Shown here: positions 53,163 through 63,868 of the stretch, in pieces | How the letters are laid out: every line of letters begins with the position of its first letter | How positions within the stretch are numbered: position 1 is the first letter of the stretch | Assembly (NCBI RefSeq): GCF_020171625.1 | Contig: NZ_JAIUZY010000003.1 | Span: 310,001-374,000, forward strand | Direction: 5' to 3' | DNA length: 64,000 bases | From: Salipiger bermudensis | GTDB taxonomy: Bacteria > Pseudomonadota > Alphaproteobacteria > Rhodobacterales > Rhodobacteraceae | Position numbers and translations under genes: made by a program | Notes under the pieces: model-generated | What the model saw: only the letters and a program-made list of their open reading frames with translations | The model's database searches: none | Told to the model about the DNA's origin: nothing

Positions 53163-55270
53163 GCGAGACGCTCGATTACCACGCGCTGAACGCGATGCTG
53201 AACCTCTACGACGACGAGGGCCACATCCGTTTCGACGCCGACCGCATGGCCGCGCGGCAGTACTTCCTGCAGCACGTCAACCAGAACACGGTGTTCTTCC
53301 ACTCGCTCGACGAGAAGCTCGATTACCTCGTCGAGGAGGGCTACTACGAGGCCGAGGTGCTCGAGGCCTATCCGCGTGCCTTCCTGCAGCAGATCTGGGA
53401 CGCCGCCTTCAAGAAGAAGTTCCGCTTCCCGACCTTCCTCGGCGCGTTCAAGTACTACACCTCCTACACGCTCAAGACCCGCGACGGGAAACGCTTCCTC
53501 GAGCGCTACGAGGACCGCGTGGTGATGGTGGCGCTGGCGCTGGCGCGCGGCGATCAGGATCTTGCCATGTCGTTCATGGAAGAGATCCTCTCGGGCCGAT
53601 TCCAGCCGGCCACGCCGACCTTCCTCAACGCCGGCAAGAAGAGCCGCGGTGAACTGATCTCGTGCTTCCTGCTGCGGCTCGAGGACAACATGGAGAGCAT
53701 CGGCCGCGGCATCAACTCGGCGCTGCAACTGTCGAAGCGCGGCGGCGGCGTCGCCCTGATGCTGACCAACATCCGCGAGCACGGCGCGCCCATCAAGGGC
53801 ATCGAGAACCAGTCCTCGGGGGTGATCCCGATCATGAAGCTGCTCGAAGACAGCTTCTCCTACGCCAACCAGCTCGGCGCCCGTCAGGGCGCGGGGGCGG
53901 TCTATCTCAACGCCCACCACCCCGACATCCTGCGCTTCCTCGACACCAAGCGCGAGAATGCCGACGAGAAGATCCGCATCAAGACGCTGTCGCTCGGCGT
54001 GGTGATCCCCGACGTGACCTTCGAGCTCGCCAAGCGCAACGAGCCGATGTACCTGTTCTCGCCGCATGACATGGAAAAGATCTACGGCGTGCCGTTCTCG
54101 GAAATCTCGGTCACCGAGAAATACGACGAGATGGTCGAGGACAAGCGCATCCGCAAGACCAAGATCAACGCCCGCTCGTTCTTCCAGACGCTGGCCGAGA
54201 TCCAGTTCGAGAGCGGCTACCCCTACATCATGTTCGAGGACACGGTGAACCGGATGAACCCGATCGACGGGCGCATCACCATGTCGAACCTGTGCTCCGA
54301 GATCCTGCAGGTCAACGAGGCCTCGGTCTACAACGAGGACCTGAGCTATGCCCACATGGGCACCGACATCTCGTGCAACCTCGGCTCGCTCAACATCGCC
54401 AAGACCATGGATGGCCGCGATCTCGGCGCCACCGTCGAGGCGGCGATCCGCTCGCTGACCGCGGTGTCGGAAATGTCGGCCATCGACGCGGTACCCTCGA
54501 TCCGCAAGGGCAATGACGAGAGCCACGCCATCGGCCTCGGCCAGATGAACCTGCACGGCTTCCTCGCCCGCGAGCGCATCCATTACGGCAGCCCCGAGGG
54601 GGTCGAGTTCACCTCGGTCTATTTCGCCACCGTGGCCTACCACGCCATCCGCGCCTCCTGCGCGCTGGCCAAGGAGCGCGGCGAGAGCTTCAAGGGCTTC
54701 GAGGCGTCGGACTATGCCTCGGGCGTGTTCTTCGACAAGTATACCGAGCGCGACTGGCTGCCCGAGAGCGAGCGCGTGACGCAGCTCTTCGACGGCATCA
54801 CCCTGCCCACGCGCGCCGACTGGGCCGCGCTGAAGGCGGACGTGATGGAGCACGGTCTTTACAACCGCAACCTGCAGGCGGTGCCGCCCACCGGTTCGAT
54901 CAGCTACATCAACAACTCGACCTCCTCGATCCACCCGATCGTGTCGAAGATCGAGATCCGCAAGGAAGGCAAGATCGGCCGCGTCTATTACCCGGCGGCC
55001 TACATGACCAACGACAATCTCGAGTATTACCGCGATGCCTACGAGATCGGCCCCGAGGCGCTGATCGAGACCTATGCCGCGGCCACCGAGCATGTCGACC
55101 AGGGGCTGTCGCTGACCCTGTTCTTCCCCGCCGAGGCCACCACGCGCGACATCAACCGCGCCCAGATCCTCGCCTGGAAGAAGGGCATCAAGACGATCTA
55201 CTACGTGCGCCTGCGCCAGACCGCGCTGGAAGGCACCGAGGTCGAGGGCTGCGTGTCCTGCACGCTCTGA
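53147..55270 (+). CDS. nrdE: Class Ib ribonucleoside-diphosphate reductase alpha subunit
   Basis: A 707-aa catalytic subunit that reduces NDPs to dNDPs. The thiyl/active-site Cys is in SNLCSEILQ, the second redox Cys in [13 protein letters not shown]-like context ([10 protein letters not shown]), and the C-terminal thiol pair in VEGCVSCTL. There is no N-terminal ATP cone, as expected for class Ib. ATG 53147 ([15 protein letters not shown]) lies inside the end of nrdI. It is regulated with the whole operon by the B12 riboswitch. Confidence 0.97.
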   Translation: MLDRLSETLDYHALNAMLNLYDDEGHIRFDADRMAARQYFLQHVNQNTVFFHSLDEKLDYLVEEGYYEAEVLEAYPRAFLQQIWDAAFKKKFRFPTFLGAFKYYTSYTLKTRDGKRFLERYEDRVVMVALALARGDQDLAMSFMEEILSGRFQPATPTFLNAGKKSRGELISCFLLRLEDNMESIGRGINSALQLSKRGGGVALMLTNIREHGAPIKGIENQSSGVIPIMKLLEDSFSYANQLGARQGAGAVYLNAHHPDILRFLDTKRENADEKIRIKTLSLGVVIPDVTFELAKRNEPMYLFSPHDMEKIYGVPFSEISVTEKYDEMVEDKRIRKTKINARSFFQTLAEIQFESGYPYIMFEDTVNRMNPIDGRITMSNLCSEILQVNEASVYNEDLSYAHMGTDISCNLGSLNIAKTMDGRDLGATVEAAIRSLTAVSEMSAIDAVPSIRKGNDESHAIGLGQMNLHGFLARERIHYGSPEGVEFTSVYFATVAYHAIRASCALAKERGESFKGFEASDYASGVFFDKYTERDWLPESERVTQLFDGITLPTRADWAALKADVMEHGLYNRNLQAVPPTGSISYINNSTSSIHPIVSKIEIRKEGKIGRVYYPAAYMTNDNLEYYRDAYEIGPEALIETYAAATEHVDQGLSLTLFFPAEATTRDINRAQILAWKKGIKTIYYVRLRQTALEGTEVEGCVSCTL

Positions 55271-56278
<1,008 letters not shown>

Positions 56279-56309
56279 GCCGGGGGCTTATGCGCCCGAC
56301 GAAACAGAC

Positions 56310-56339
56310 AAGGCCCGCGCCTCACGGCGTGGGCCTTTT
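56310..56339 (+). terminator. Terminator after nrdHIEF
   Basis: Stem AAGGCCCGCGCC/GGCGTGGGCCTT around TCAC, ending in TTTT, 31 bp after the nrdF stop. Confidence 0.85.
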
Positions 56340-56508
56340 GCGTGGGGCTGGCTTGGATGGCGGTGAAGGGGATCGGGAAGCTCTGCGCGCGATGTGGAAG
56401 AGACGGTCCTTGCGAAAGGTGCAGGCTTCGGATTGGCAATACACAATGCACCACGCCACGGCTTACCGTGGAGGAAAGCCGCTGCAAAACAATGCTCTGG
56501 GTGGATAC

Positions 56509-56584
56509 TGGTGCCCCCACACGGACTCGAACCGCGGACCTACTGATTACAAATCAGTTGCTCTACCAGCTGAGCTATAGGGGC
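56509..56584 (-). tRNA. tRNA-Thr (anticodon TGT)
   Basis: A 76-nt cloverleaf on the minus strand including an encoded 3' CCA. Acceptor stem GCCCCTA/TGGGGGC, D-arm AGCTCAGCTGGTAGAGC, anticodon loop with TGT between CTGAT/ATCAG stems, and T-loop GGTTCGAGTCC. It is convergent with nrdF. No integrase or duplicated 3' end marks it as an attachment site in this window. Confidence 0.97.
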
Positions 56585-56633
56585 ACCGTGGCGCAAGGGA
56601 TATGCCAGCCGGCGGGGTGGGTGCAAGCGATAT

Positions 56634-58292
56634 CTAGCGGTTGGCGCGGGCCAGAAGACCGACCGCCGCCAGCCCCACCGCGATCACCAGCATCGCCGCC
56701 GGCGCCGCGCCGCCGAGATTCTCGAGCGAGGCCTGCTCGTGCACCCGCGTGGCCAGCGTCTCGTAGTTGAACGGGCGCAGGAGCAGCGTCGCGGGAAGCT
56801 CCTTGACGCAGTCGACGAAGACCAGAAGCAGCGCCGAGGCCACCGAGGCGCGGATCAGCGGGTAGTAGACCTCGGCCAGTGTCTGGCCCTGGCTGCGCCC
56901 CAGCGAGCGCGCCGCCAGCGCGAGGTTGGGCGAAACCCGCCCCATCGCCGCATCCGCCGCGCCCTGCGCGATGGCGAAGAAGCGGACGAAATAGGCCAGC
57001 ACCAGCGCGAAGGCCGAGCCGGTCAGCACGAGGCCGATATCGACGCCGGTCAGCGCCTCGACCCCGTCCGCCAGCGCGTGGTCGAACCCCGCGAGCGGGA
57101 TCAAGATGCCGACGCCCAGCACCGCGCCGGGAGCGGCGTAGCCGATGGTGGTCACCGGCAGCAGCAGCCGTGGCAACGCGCGCCCCGAGAGACGCACGCC
57201 ATAGACCAGAAACACGCCCCCAAGGACCGTCAGAACCGCTGCAAGGCCGCAGACGGTGAGCGTGTGCAGACCGGCCTGCCAGAGCCGCGGATCGGCCCAG
57301 TTCTCGGCGTGCCCGAGCGCGTGATGCAGGATCACCCCCGCGGGCAGCACGAAACCCATCGCGAAGGGAATGGCGCAGGCCAGCGTCGCCAGCCACGCGG
57401 TCCCGGCCGGCAGCGGCCTGCGCTCGACGGGGCGGTGGCGCGTGGAAAGGTTGAAGAAGCGCATCCGGCGGCGCGAGCTCTTCTCGAGCAGCACGAGGAG
57501 GATCACCAGCGCCAGTACGGTGGCCGCGATCTGGGCGGCCCCGCCGGCATTGTTGCTTTGCAGCCAGACCGAGAAGATGCCGGTGGTCAGGGTCTGCACC
57601 GCGAAATAGTCGACGGTGCCGAAATCATTGACCGATTCCATCATCACGATGGCCACGCCCGCGGCGATGGCGGGGCGCGCCAGCGGCAGGCCGACGCGCC
57701 AGAACCGCCCCACCACGCCGGCACCCAGCGACTGCGCCACCTCGTCCGAGGAGGCCGACTGCTCGCGGAAGGCATTGCGGGCCAGTAGGTAGACGTAAGG
57801 ATAGAGCGCGGCGGCCAGCACCACGATGGCGGCGCCCATCGAGCGGATCTCGGGGAACCAGTAGTCGCGCGCGGTCTGCCAGCCGAAGAGCCCGCGCAGG
57901 AAGGTCTGCACCGGGCCGGCATATTCCAGCAGGTCGACCAGCGCATAGGCGCCGACATAGGCCGGGATCGCCAGCGGCAGCAGCAGCAGGTATTCCAGCC
58001 AGCGTCGACCGGGAAACTGGTACCGCGCGATCAGCCAGGCCGCGCCCGACCCCGCGCAGCCCGCCAGCACGCCCACGCCGAACATCAGCACGAGCGTGTT
58101 CGTCATGTAGCGCGGCAGCGTGGTCGAGACGAGATGCGGCCAGATGTTCTCGGCCGGGAAGGCGGCGATCCAGAGCACGGCGAGGATCGGCCCCAGCACC
58201 ACCGCGGCGATCAGCGCCGCTCCCGTCGACCACGGGCTCGGCCAGCGCGGTCCGCGGGCGGTCTTTGCGGTGCTGCGATCGGCCAGGCTCAT
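56634..58292 (-). CDS. Fe3+-type ABC transporter permease (FbpB/SfuB-like, fused two-module)
   Basis: A 552-aa permease with about 12 membrane helices in two homologous halves, as in FbpB/SfuB ferric-iron importers. EAA loops are seen in both halves (VAQSLGAGVVGRFWRVGLPL; AARSLGRSQGQTLAEVYYPL). ATG 58292 (MSLADRSTAKTARG) is chosen. Neither the binding protein nor the ATPase gene is adjacent within the window, so partners must be elsewhere. No clear Fur box was seen in the 93-bp upstream gap. Confidence 0.9.
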   Translation of the reverse strand: MSLADRSTAKTARGPRWPSPWSTGAALIAAVVLGPILAVLWIAAFPAENIWPHLVSTTLPRYMTNTLVLMFGVGVLAGCAGSGAAWLIARYQFPGRRWLEYLLLLPLAIPAYVGAYALVDLLEYAGPVQTFLRGLFGWQTARDYWFPEIRSMGAAIVVLAAALYPYVYLLARNAFREQSASSDEVAQSLGAGVVGRFWRVGLPLARPAIAAGVAIVMMESVNDFGTVDYFAVQTLTTGIFSVWLQSNNAGGAAQIAATVLALVILLVLLEKSSRRRMRFFNLSTRHRPVERRPLPAGTAWLATLACAIPFAMGFVLPAGVILHHALGHAENWADPRLWQAGLHTLTVCGLAAVLTVLGGVFLVYGVRLSGRALPRLLLPVTTIGYAAPGAVLGVGILIPLAGFDHALADGVEALTGVDIGLVLTGSAFALVLAYFVRFFAIAQGAADAAMGRVSPNLALAARSLGRSQGQTLAEVYYPLIRASVASALLLVFVDCVKELPATLLLRPFNYETLATRVHEQASLENLGGAAPAAMLVIAVGLAAVGLLARANR

Positions 58293-58385
58293 CTCGGTCT
58301 CCGGTAGGTGCGGCGCGGGGAATGCGGTTTTACTCGGCGCCAAAGCGCTTATAGTCCGGCCGTGCGCGTTTCAAAAGAGCAGGCC

Positions 58386-59267
58386 ATGCAGATCAGTCTT
58401 CACATCGGCGTCCACGGTACGGATGACGACCGCCTGCTCAAGGGGCTGCTGCGCAACGCCGACGATTTCCGCAAGGAGGGCGTGGCGATCCCGGGCCCGT
58501 CGCGCTACCGCGCGCTGCTGTCGGACGCGCTCAACGGGCTGGGCGACGGCACGCCGACGCCGGAGGCGCGCGAGGTGCTGCTCGACACAATCCTGAGCGA
58601 GGACCCGGAGGGCGTCTCGCGGCTCTGCCTGAGCCACGAGAACCTGCTCTCGGTGCCCAAGCTCGCGCTGTCGGGCGGGCGGCTCTACCGCAAGACCGAA
58701 CAACGCCTGCAGGGCATCCAGAAGCTGTTTCCCGGCGACCGCATCGGGGTGTTTCTCGGGCTGCGCGATTTCGCCACCTTCCTGCCGGCGGTCTACCGGG
58801 CGACGCCGCATGTCAGCTTCGACGAGTTCCTTTGCGGCGTCGACCCGATGCATCTGCGCTGGTCGGACCTGATCCGCCGCATCCGCGAGGCGGTGCCGGA
58901 GATGCCGGTCACGGTCTGGTGCAACGAGGACACGCCGCTGATCTGGGGCCAGATCCTGCGCGAGATGGCGGGCATTCCGCTCGAGCGCAAGATCATCGGC
59001 GCGTTCGACGTGTTCTCGGAGATCATCAGTCCCGAAGGCATGCAGCGTTTCCGCGCCTTCCTGAAAGAGAACCCTCGCATCAACGAGGCGCAGAAGCGCC
59101 GGGTGATGACGGCGTTCCTCGAGAAATACGCGCTCGACGAGGCGATCGAGGAAGAGCTCGACCTGCCGGGCTGGGACGCGGCCTATGTCGACATGCTGAC
59201 CGAGCTCTACGACGAGGATGTCTGGCAGATCGGCGAGATGTCGGGGGTGCGGCTTCTCACGCCCTGA
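58386..59267 (+). CDS. Conserved hypothetical protein
   Basis: A 293-aa soluble protein beginning MQISLHIGVHGTDDDRLLKG. The start recalls the strand-loop opening of sulfotransferase-like proteins (HIG..), but a canonical PAPS P-loop is absent. Further blocks are GIQKLFPGDRIGVFLGLRDF and FDVFSEIISPEGMQRF. It has no signal or membrane segments. Function unknown. Divergent from the iron permease and followed directly by terminator-like repeat copy D. Confidence 0.75.
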   Translation: MQISLHIGVHGTDDDRLLKGLLRNADDFRKEGVAIPGPSRYRALLSDALNGLGDGTPTPEAREVLLDTILSEDPEGVSRLCLSHENLLSVPKLALSGGRLYRKTEQRLQGIQKLFPGDRIGVFLGLRDFATFLPAVYRATPHVSFDEFLCGVDPMHLRWSDLIRRIREAVPEMPVTVWCNEDTPLIWGQILREMAGIPLERKIIGAFDVFSEIISPEGMQRFRAFLKENPRINEAQKRRVMTAFLEKYALDEAIEEELDLPGWDAAYVDMLTELYDEDVWQIGEMSGVRLLTP

Positions 59268-59292
59268 GGGCGTTGCAAAGCCGCCGGGGGTG

Positions 59293-59357
59293 GAGGGGCG
59301 CTGCCCCTCTTGGCGCGAGGCGCCAATTCACCCCGGGATATTTTCGGCCAGAAGAAG
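59293..59357 (+). repeat. Hairpin repeat family T, copy D (terminator-like)
   Basis: GAGGGGCGCTGCCCCTC hairpin, TTGGCGC/GCGCCAA hairpin (59310-59326), then CCCCGGGATATTTTCGG and CCAGAAGAAG. It lies 25 bp after the 293-aa gene in sense orientation. Confidence 0.65.
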
Positions 59358-59463
59358 CTGGGGGTCGCGCGAGGGCTTGTGCGCTGGCGCTGGCTGGGCC
59401 CGGCGTACGCGGGCCGTGGGCGCAGGGGCGTTGGATCGCCCCCGCTGCTTTCAGGCCGGCGCC

Positions 59464-59724
59464 TCACTCCATGCCGAGCGCGGCCTTGTACATCTCGAGC
59501 ACCGCCTCTTCCTCGGCGATGTCGTCCTTGTCGCGCTTGCGCAGCGCGATCACCTTGCGCAGCACCTTGACGTCGTAGCCGCGGCCCTTGGCCTCGGCCA
59601 TGACCTCTTTCTGCTGGTCGGCGACTTCCTTCTTTTCCGCCTCGAGGCGCTCAATGCGCTCTATGAAGCTGCGCAGCTCGCCTGCCGCGATGCCGTAGCT
59701 GTTGCTCGAACCTTCGTCTTGCAT
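59464..59724 (-). CDS. gapR: GapR nucleoid-associated protein (DUF2312)
   Basis: An 86-aa coiled-coil protein matching DUF2312/GapR, which clamps overtwisted AT-rich DNA ahead of replication and transcription in alphaproteobacteria. Key segments are GELRSFIERIERLEAEKKEV, DVKVLRKVIALRKRDKDD and EEEAVLEMYKAALG. ATG 59724 follows AGGAGA. Single gene, convergent with the preceding 293-aa protein. Confidence 0.93.
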   Translation of the reverse strand: MQDEGSSNSYGIAAGELRSFIERIERLEAEKKEVADQQKEVMAEAKGRGYDVKVLRKVIALRKRDKDDIAEEEAVLEMYKAALGME

Positions 59725-59850
59725 CGGTTGTGTCTCCTGCCGGTATGGCGCCCTGACTACTCCAGCCCGCACGCGGCCATCAAGGGGTTGCGGCATCACC
59801 GGCGATGGATTACCGCAGGCCGGGTTTTCCGGGAGTGAAGGACGATCGCG

Positions 59851-60066
59851 ATGGAATGGCTGATCTGGCTGGGTGCGCTGATCTCGGTGCTTGGGCTTCT
59901 GGGCCTGCTGTTCTGCATCGCGCGGGTCTGGGGCGCGCGCCGCAAGGGGCTCGACGACGAGGCGCTGCGCGCGGTGGTGCGCAAGGTCGTGCCGCTGAAC
60001 ATGGGCGCGCTGCTGTTTTCGGTGCTGGGGCTGATGATGGTCATCATGGGCATCTTCCTCGGCTAA
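59851..60066 (+). CDS. Small two-helix membrane protein
   Basis: A 71-aa protein with two membrane helices (WLGALISVLGLLGLLFCIAR and MGALLFSVLGLMMVIMGIFL) flanking a charged loop (GARRKGLDDEALRAVVRKVV). Short conserved membrane protein of unknown function. It diverges from gapR across 126 bp and is convergent with the fad-like gene. Confidence 0.7.
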   Translation: MEWLIWLGALISVLGLLGLLFCIARVWGARRKGLDDEALRAVVRKVVPLNMGALLFSVLGLMMVIMGIFLG

Positions 60067-60090
60067 CCCCGCGCCCCGGCGCGGGCCGCG

Positions 60091-62091
60091 TCAGCGGTTC
60101 ATCGCCTCGAAGCTGCGGCCGTTCTTGATCAGCGCGCCGAAGACCGGCTGCGGCGTCCAGAACGCCTTGTCGGGGTGGTCGAGCCCCTCCATCGCGCGAC
60201 ACACCGAGAGCAGTCCATAGACCCCCACCAGATGCATCGGACCGCCGCGCCAGCGCGGCAGCTCGAGCCCCAGCGTCGCCACCACGTCGATGTCGGAGGG
60301 CCGGAGCACCATGCCCGAGGCCAGCATCCGGGCGCCTTCGTTCGCCATGGCGCCAAAGACCAGCCGGCGGATCTGGTCAGGCGACAGCGGCCGCGCCGCG
60401 GGACGCTCGGCCTCGAGCAGCGCGGTCAGCCCCGGATCCTCGGAGGGCACCGGCGGCGTGCCTTCCCAGAGGTAGAAGCCAGCGCCACCGGCGCGGCCGC
60501 GGCGGTCGTGGCCGACCATCACGTCGCACCAGTTGCGGGCGCCCTCGGCGCGGGGGCGCGCGGCGAGATCCGGCAGACCGCGCCTGTCGGAGGCGAGGAA
60601 CGGCGGGCGATGCCAGCCCCACTCGCGCAAGGCGCGGTCGATGTCGTAGGGGTGCTGGCCGAGATCGACGAGCGCGTCGGCTGCGCGCTGGCACGCCGCC
60701 ATCAGCCGTCCGGCGACGGTCTCGCCCGGCGCGTGCACCCGCACCGGGATCTTGTCGAGCGCGCGGGCGAGCGCACGGGCCGCCACGATCTGCTCGGGGC
60801 TGGCGCTCGGTCCCACGATCACCTCGATCAGCCGCGCGGCGTGGATCGGCGGTGCAAAGCGCAGGCCGACCTGGCGCACCATGCCCGACACGGCGCTGAG
60901 CCGCGGAATGCCGTCGGGGGCCGGAACGTCCCCCTGCCCGCGCGCGGCGTGCACGATCACCTCGACGCCGCCGGTCATCGCCGCGCTGTCGCCGATGCGC
61001 AGGTCGGCCAGCCGGTCGAGCGCGTCATCCTCGGACATCGCGCCGCGCCGGACGAAGCCGTCGAACAGCCTGCGCAGGCGCGGCACGCCCTCGCGCAGGG
61101 CCGCGGGGTCGCGGGTGCCCCAGTTCACCGCGAGGCCGCACAAAAGCGCCGCGAACACCAGTTGCACCGCCAGCGGGCCGCCGCCCAGCACCGCGATGCG
61201 CGTGAGCTCCGGCAGCGGCGCGTCCGCGGGCAAGTCCAGCCGCCGGGCCCGGTGCTCGGCCACGAAGGCGGCGCGCAGGGCACGCGACTGCGCGGACACG
61301 CGGCAGGTCTGGGCCGCGTCGGCCTCGAAGGCGAGCCCGGCCTCGAAAGGCAGCAAATTGGCGGCCTCGACCGCCGCCACGATCTCGCGCGGGGCCAGCT
61401 CCGGCGCCTTGGCCAGCGCTTCGCGGCGCTGCGTCACCGCGTGGCCGTAGGCCTTGGGATCGGCAAAGCCGAGGCGGATCCCGGAGGTCGGACGCACCGC
61501 CCCTCCGTCCTCGAGCAGCGCCGCGACGAATTGCGCAGCGCCCGCGCGCGCATCCTCGGCGACCACCAGATCGGCCAGCGCCTCGGCCGGCGGGGCGTCC
61601 ATGCTGAAGAGCCTGCCGCTGAGCATAAGATCGAGGGCCGCGCCTGCCCCCACAAGCCGCGGCAGGCGCTGGGTTGCGCCGGCAGAGGGCATCAGGCCCA
61701 GCCTGACTTCGGGAAAGCCGATGCGGGTGTCGGCATCGGCGACGCGGTAATGCGCCGCCAGAGCCAGCTCCACCCCCGCGCCGAGCACGGTGCCATGCAG
61801 CGCCGCCACCACCGGCAGCGGGCTGGCCTCGACCCGCGCGCAAAGCGCGGCCATGGTGGGGGCGTCGGCGCCCCCGTCCGACTCGGACAGATCGGCGCCG
61901 GTGGCAAAGCCCGGCCCCTCGCCAGAGAGAAGGATCGCGACGGCGCTCTCCTCGGAGCAGGCCCGGTCGAACGCCGCCAGAAGCGCTGCGCGGACATCGC
62001 GCACGAGCGCGTTGACCGGCGGGTTGCGGATGCCGATCCGAACGACTCCGTGGTCTACCGAATACCCGACCGTATCCCGCGCCTCTGACAT
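60091..62091 (-). CDS. FadB/FadJ-like enoyl-CoA hydratase/3-hydroxyacyl-CoA dehydrogenase fusion, dehydrogenase half degenerate
   Basis: A 666-aa fusion. The crotonase half (~1-200) keeps both catalytic glutamates, Glu108 (GAGVELALA) and Glu128 (FPEVRLGLMP). The dehydrogenase half (~295-660) keeps the fold, but its nucleotide motif reads GGGPLA (303-308) instead of GxGxxG. The catalytic-His position of the HFF(N/S)P motif is Arg411 (LRFAPP), so NAD-dependent dehydrogenation is doubtful. Hydratase activity is likely. ATG 62091 (MSEARDTVGYSV) is used. No thiolase is adjacent. Sequence error is unlikely, because the frame is intact throughout. Confidence 0.85.
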   Translation of the reverse strand: MSEARDTVGYSVDHGVVRIGIRNPPVNALVRDVRAALLAAFDRACSEESAVAILLSGEGPGFATGADLSESDGGADAPTMAALCARVEASPLPVVAALHGTVLGAGVELALAAHYRVADADTRIGFPEVRLGLMPSAGATQRLPRLVGAGAALDLMLSGRLFSMDAPPAEALADLVVAEDARAGAAQFVAALLEDGGAVRPTSGIRLGFADPKAYGHAVTQRREALAKAPELAPREIVAAVEAANLLPFEAGLAFEADAAQTCRVSAQSRALRAAFVAEHRARRLDLPADAPLPELTRIAVLGGGPLAVQLVFAALLCGLAVNWGTRDPAALREGVPRLRRLFDGFVRRGAMSEDDALDRLADLRIGDSAAMTGGVEVIVHAARGQGDVPAPDGIPRLSAVSGMVRQVGLRFAPPIHAARLIEVIVGPSASPEQIVAARALARALDKIPVRVHAPGETVAGRLMAACQRAADALVDLGQHPYDIDRALREWGWHRPPFLASDRRGLPDLAARPRAEGARNWCDVMVGHDRRGRAGGAGFYLWEGTPPVPSEDPGLTALLEAERPAARPLSPDQIRRLVFGAMANEGARMLASGMVLRPSDIDVVATLGLELPRWRGGPMHLVGVYGLLSVCRAMEGLDHPDKAFWTPQPVFGALIKNGRSFEAMNR

Positions 62092-62210
62092 CTGCCCGTC
62101 CTTGCCTGCCGGCCGGTTGGCCGGCGCCTGCACCTGCCGCGCTTATCTGCGCGATCGCGGTATATTAGACGGGAAACACCGGCGCGAGGCAAGGTTGGAA
62201 ACCGGGGCGT

Positions 62211-62435
62211 TCAGATCGGCATGTTGTCGAACTGGTCCTCGACCTCGCCATCGCCATCGGGTCGGACCAGAGGCAACGCACAGTCCGGCACCTTGCCGCC
62301 GCGCGCCTCAAGCTCTTCGACGTGGCGCTCGAGATCCTCGAGCAGGTCCTGCTGCGCCGCGGCATCGGCAGAGGCCTCTGCCTCGCGGGTGGCGGCGGCA
62401 AGTTCGACAATCCGGTTCTTCAGCGCGTTGATCAT
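62211..62435 (-). CDS. Small coiled-coil hypothetical protein
   Basis: A 74-aa protein with a helix/coiled coil (residues 1-45, MINALKNRIVELAAATREAE) and an acidic tail (DGDGEVEDQFDNMPI). AGGAGGA before ATG 62435 strongly supports expression. No family recognised. Confidence 0.65.
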   Translation of the reverse strand: MINALKNRIVELAAATREAEASADAAAQQDLLEDLERHVEELEARGGKVPDCALPLVRPDGDGEVEDQFDNMPI

Positions 62436-62910
62436 GGTGTCTTTCCTCCTCACAGCGGCCGGGAGAGACCGGCCTGATGGCTCGCCCGACCCGCGCAGCC
62501 CGGAAAGAGCGCCGCGTCCGGAAGAAGATCGCACCGCCCTGGAGTGGACGGCTCACCTCAGTTCACACAACCCCGGCACTCGCCCTCTTCCACGTCCCGC
62601 AGCGTCATGCGCCTTCGCGGCCCCGGCCCATGCCTTGCGCCTCTCTTGCGGTCACGGCCGCCCGATCGCCTGCGCGTGGCAGTTTGAGAGCGATCCCTTC
62701 GTCCTCCAACCGCGCAAGGCGCTCTGCATGCCCCATGCATACCATGATTCTGCAGGTTTCGAGCGACCGGATAACGGTGGCGCGGGCCACGTCCGGATAT
62801 CTTGATGAAACGATCTGCAGCGGCGCACCTTGATGCAGGTCAATCGCGAGAGAATCCTTGTAAACATATTCACTTTTATATATATGATCGATCAAACAGA
62901 GGAGCATCGC
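62436..62910 (+). promoter_or_regulatory. Intergenic region with promoter and palindrome for the MBL gene
   Basis: 475 bp without a convincing gene. The last 55 bp are strongly AT-rich: TTGTAA (62858-62863), a 17-bp spacer, TATATG (62881-62886), and the palindrome TGATCGATCA (62885-62894) overlapping it, then GAGGAG before the MBL ATG. A repressor site is likely; BigR/SqrR-type sulfide-sensing repressors control such genes in relatives. Confidence 0.5.
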
Positions 62911-63777
62911 ATGATCTCACCAGACGTCACCGCATTCTTCGATGAAGCCACCAACACGATTTCCTACGTCGTGCGCGATCCCTCCGGGTCGTCCTGCGCC
63001 GTGGTCGATTCCGTGCTCGATTTCGATTACCCCTCGGGCCGCACCGACACCCGCTCGGCGGATGCGATCATCGCCTTCGTCAAGGAGCACGCCCTCAAGG
63101 TCGAGTGGCTGCTCGAGAGCCACGTGCATGCCGACCACCTCTCGGCGGCGCCCTACATCCAGCAGGAACTGGGCGGCAAGATCGGCATCGGTGAGCGCAT
63201 CACCGTGGTGCAGGACACCTTCGGCAAGGTGTTCAACGAGGGCACCGAGTTCCAGCGCGACGGCTCGCAGTTCGACCGCCTCTTCGAGGAGGGCGACAGC
63301 TTTTATATCGGCCAGCTGCGCGGCGACGTGCTGCACACGCCCGGCCATACGCCGGCCTGCCTGACCTACGTGATCGGCGATGTGGCCTTCGTCGGCGACA
63401 CGCTGTTCATGCCCGATTTCGGCACGGCGCGCTGCGACTTCCCCGGCGGCTCGTCCGAGGTGCTCTACAGCTCGATCCAGAAGATCCTCGCCCTGCCCGA
63501 CGACACCCGGATCTTCGTGGGCCACGACTACAAGGCGCCGGGCCGCGACGACTACGCGTGGGAGACCACCGTGGGCGAGCAGAAGGCGCTCAACATCCAC
63601 GTGGGCGAAGGCAAGTCGGCCGAAGAGTTCGTCAAGATGCGCGACAGCCGCGATGCGACGCTGGCGATGCCCAAGCTCATCATCCCGTCGCTTCAGGTCA
63701 ACATGCGCGGAGGCCAGATGCCGCCCGCCGACGAGAAGGGCGACATCTACCTGAAGGTCCCGATCAACAAGCTCTGA
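62911..63777 (+). CDS. MBL-fold hydrolase, persulfide dioxygenase/Blh-like
   Basis: A 288-aa metallo-beta-lactamase-fold protein of the ETHE1/Blh type, which oxidises glutathione persulfide to sulfite in sulfide detoxification. The metal motif HVHADH is at 71-76, with further ligands in HTPGHTPA and VGDTLFMPDFGTARCDFPGG and FVGHDY. ATG 62911 follows CAGAGGAG. The next gene encodes a YeeE/YedE sulfur-transport protein, which fits the bigR-blh-type sulfide operons. The ArsR repressor itself is not in the window. Confidence 0.9.
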   Translation: MISPDVTAFFDEATNTISYVVRDPSGSSCAVVDSVLDFDYPSGRTDTRSADAIIAFVKEHALKVEWLLESHVHADHLSAAPYIQQELGGKIGIGERITVVQDTFGKVFNEGTEFQRDGSQFDRLFEEGDSFYIGQLRGDVLHTPGHTPACLTYVIGDVAFVGDTLFMPDFGTARCDFPGGSSEVLYSSIQKILALPDDTRIFVGHDYKAPGRDDYAWETTVGEQKALNIHVGEGKSAEEFVKMRDSRDATLAMPKLIIPSLQVNMRGGQMPPADEKGDIYLKVPINKL

Positions 63778-63868
63778 TCCGCCCCGCGGATCACAGCCCC
63801 CCTCCTGCAAACCGGAGCGCTTGCGCTACCGGCCGCACTCTCAATGCGAGACGAAGGACATCCGCGAC

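Noticed and set aside
56509-56584. tRNA-Thr as an integration site for a genomic island
   Set aside because: No integrase, no repeated tRNA 3' end and no foreign-looking gene block were seen on either side.
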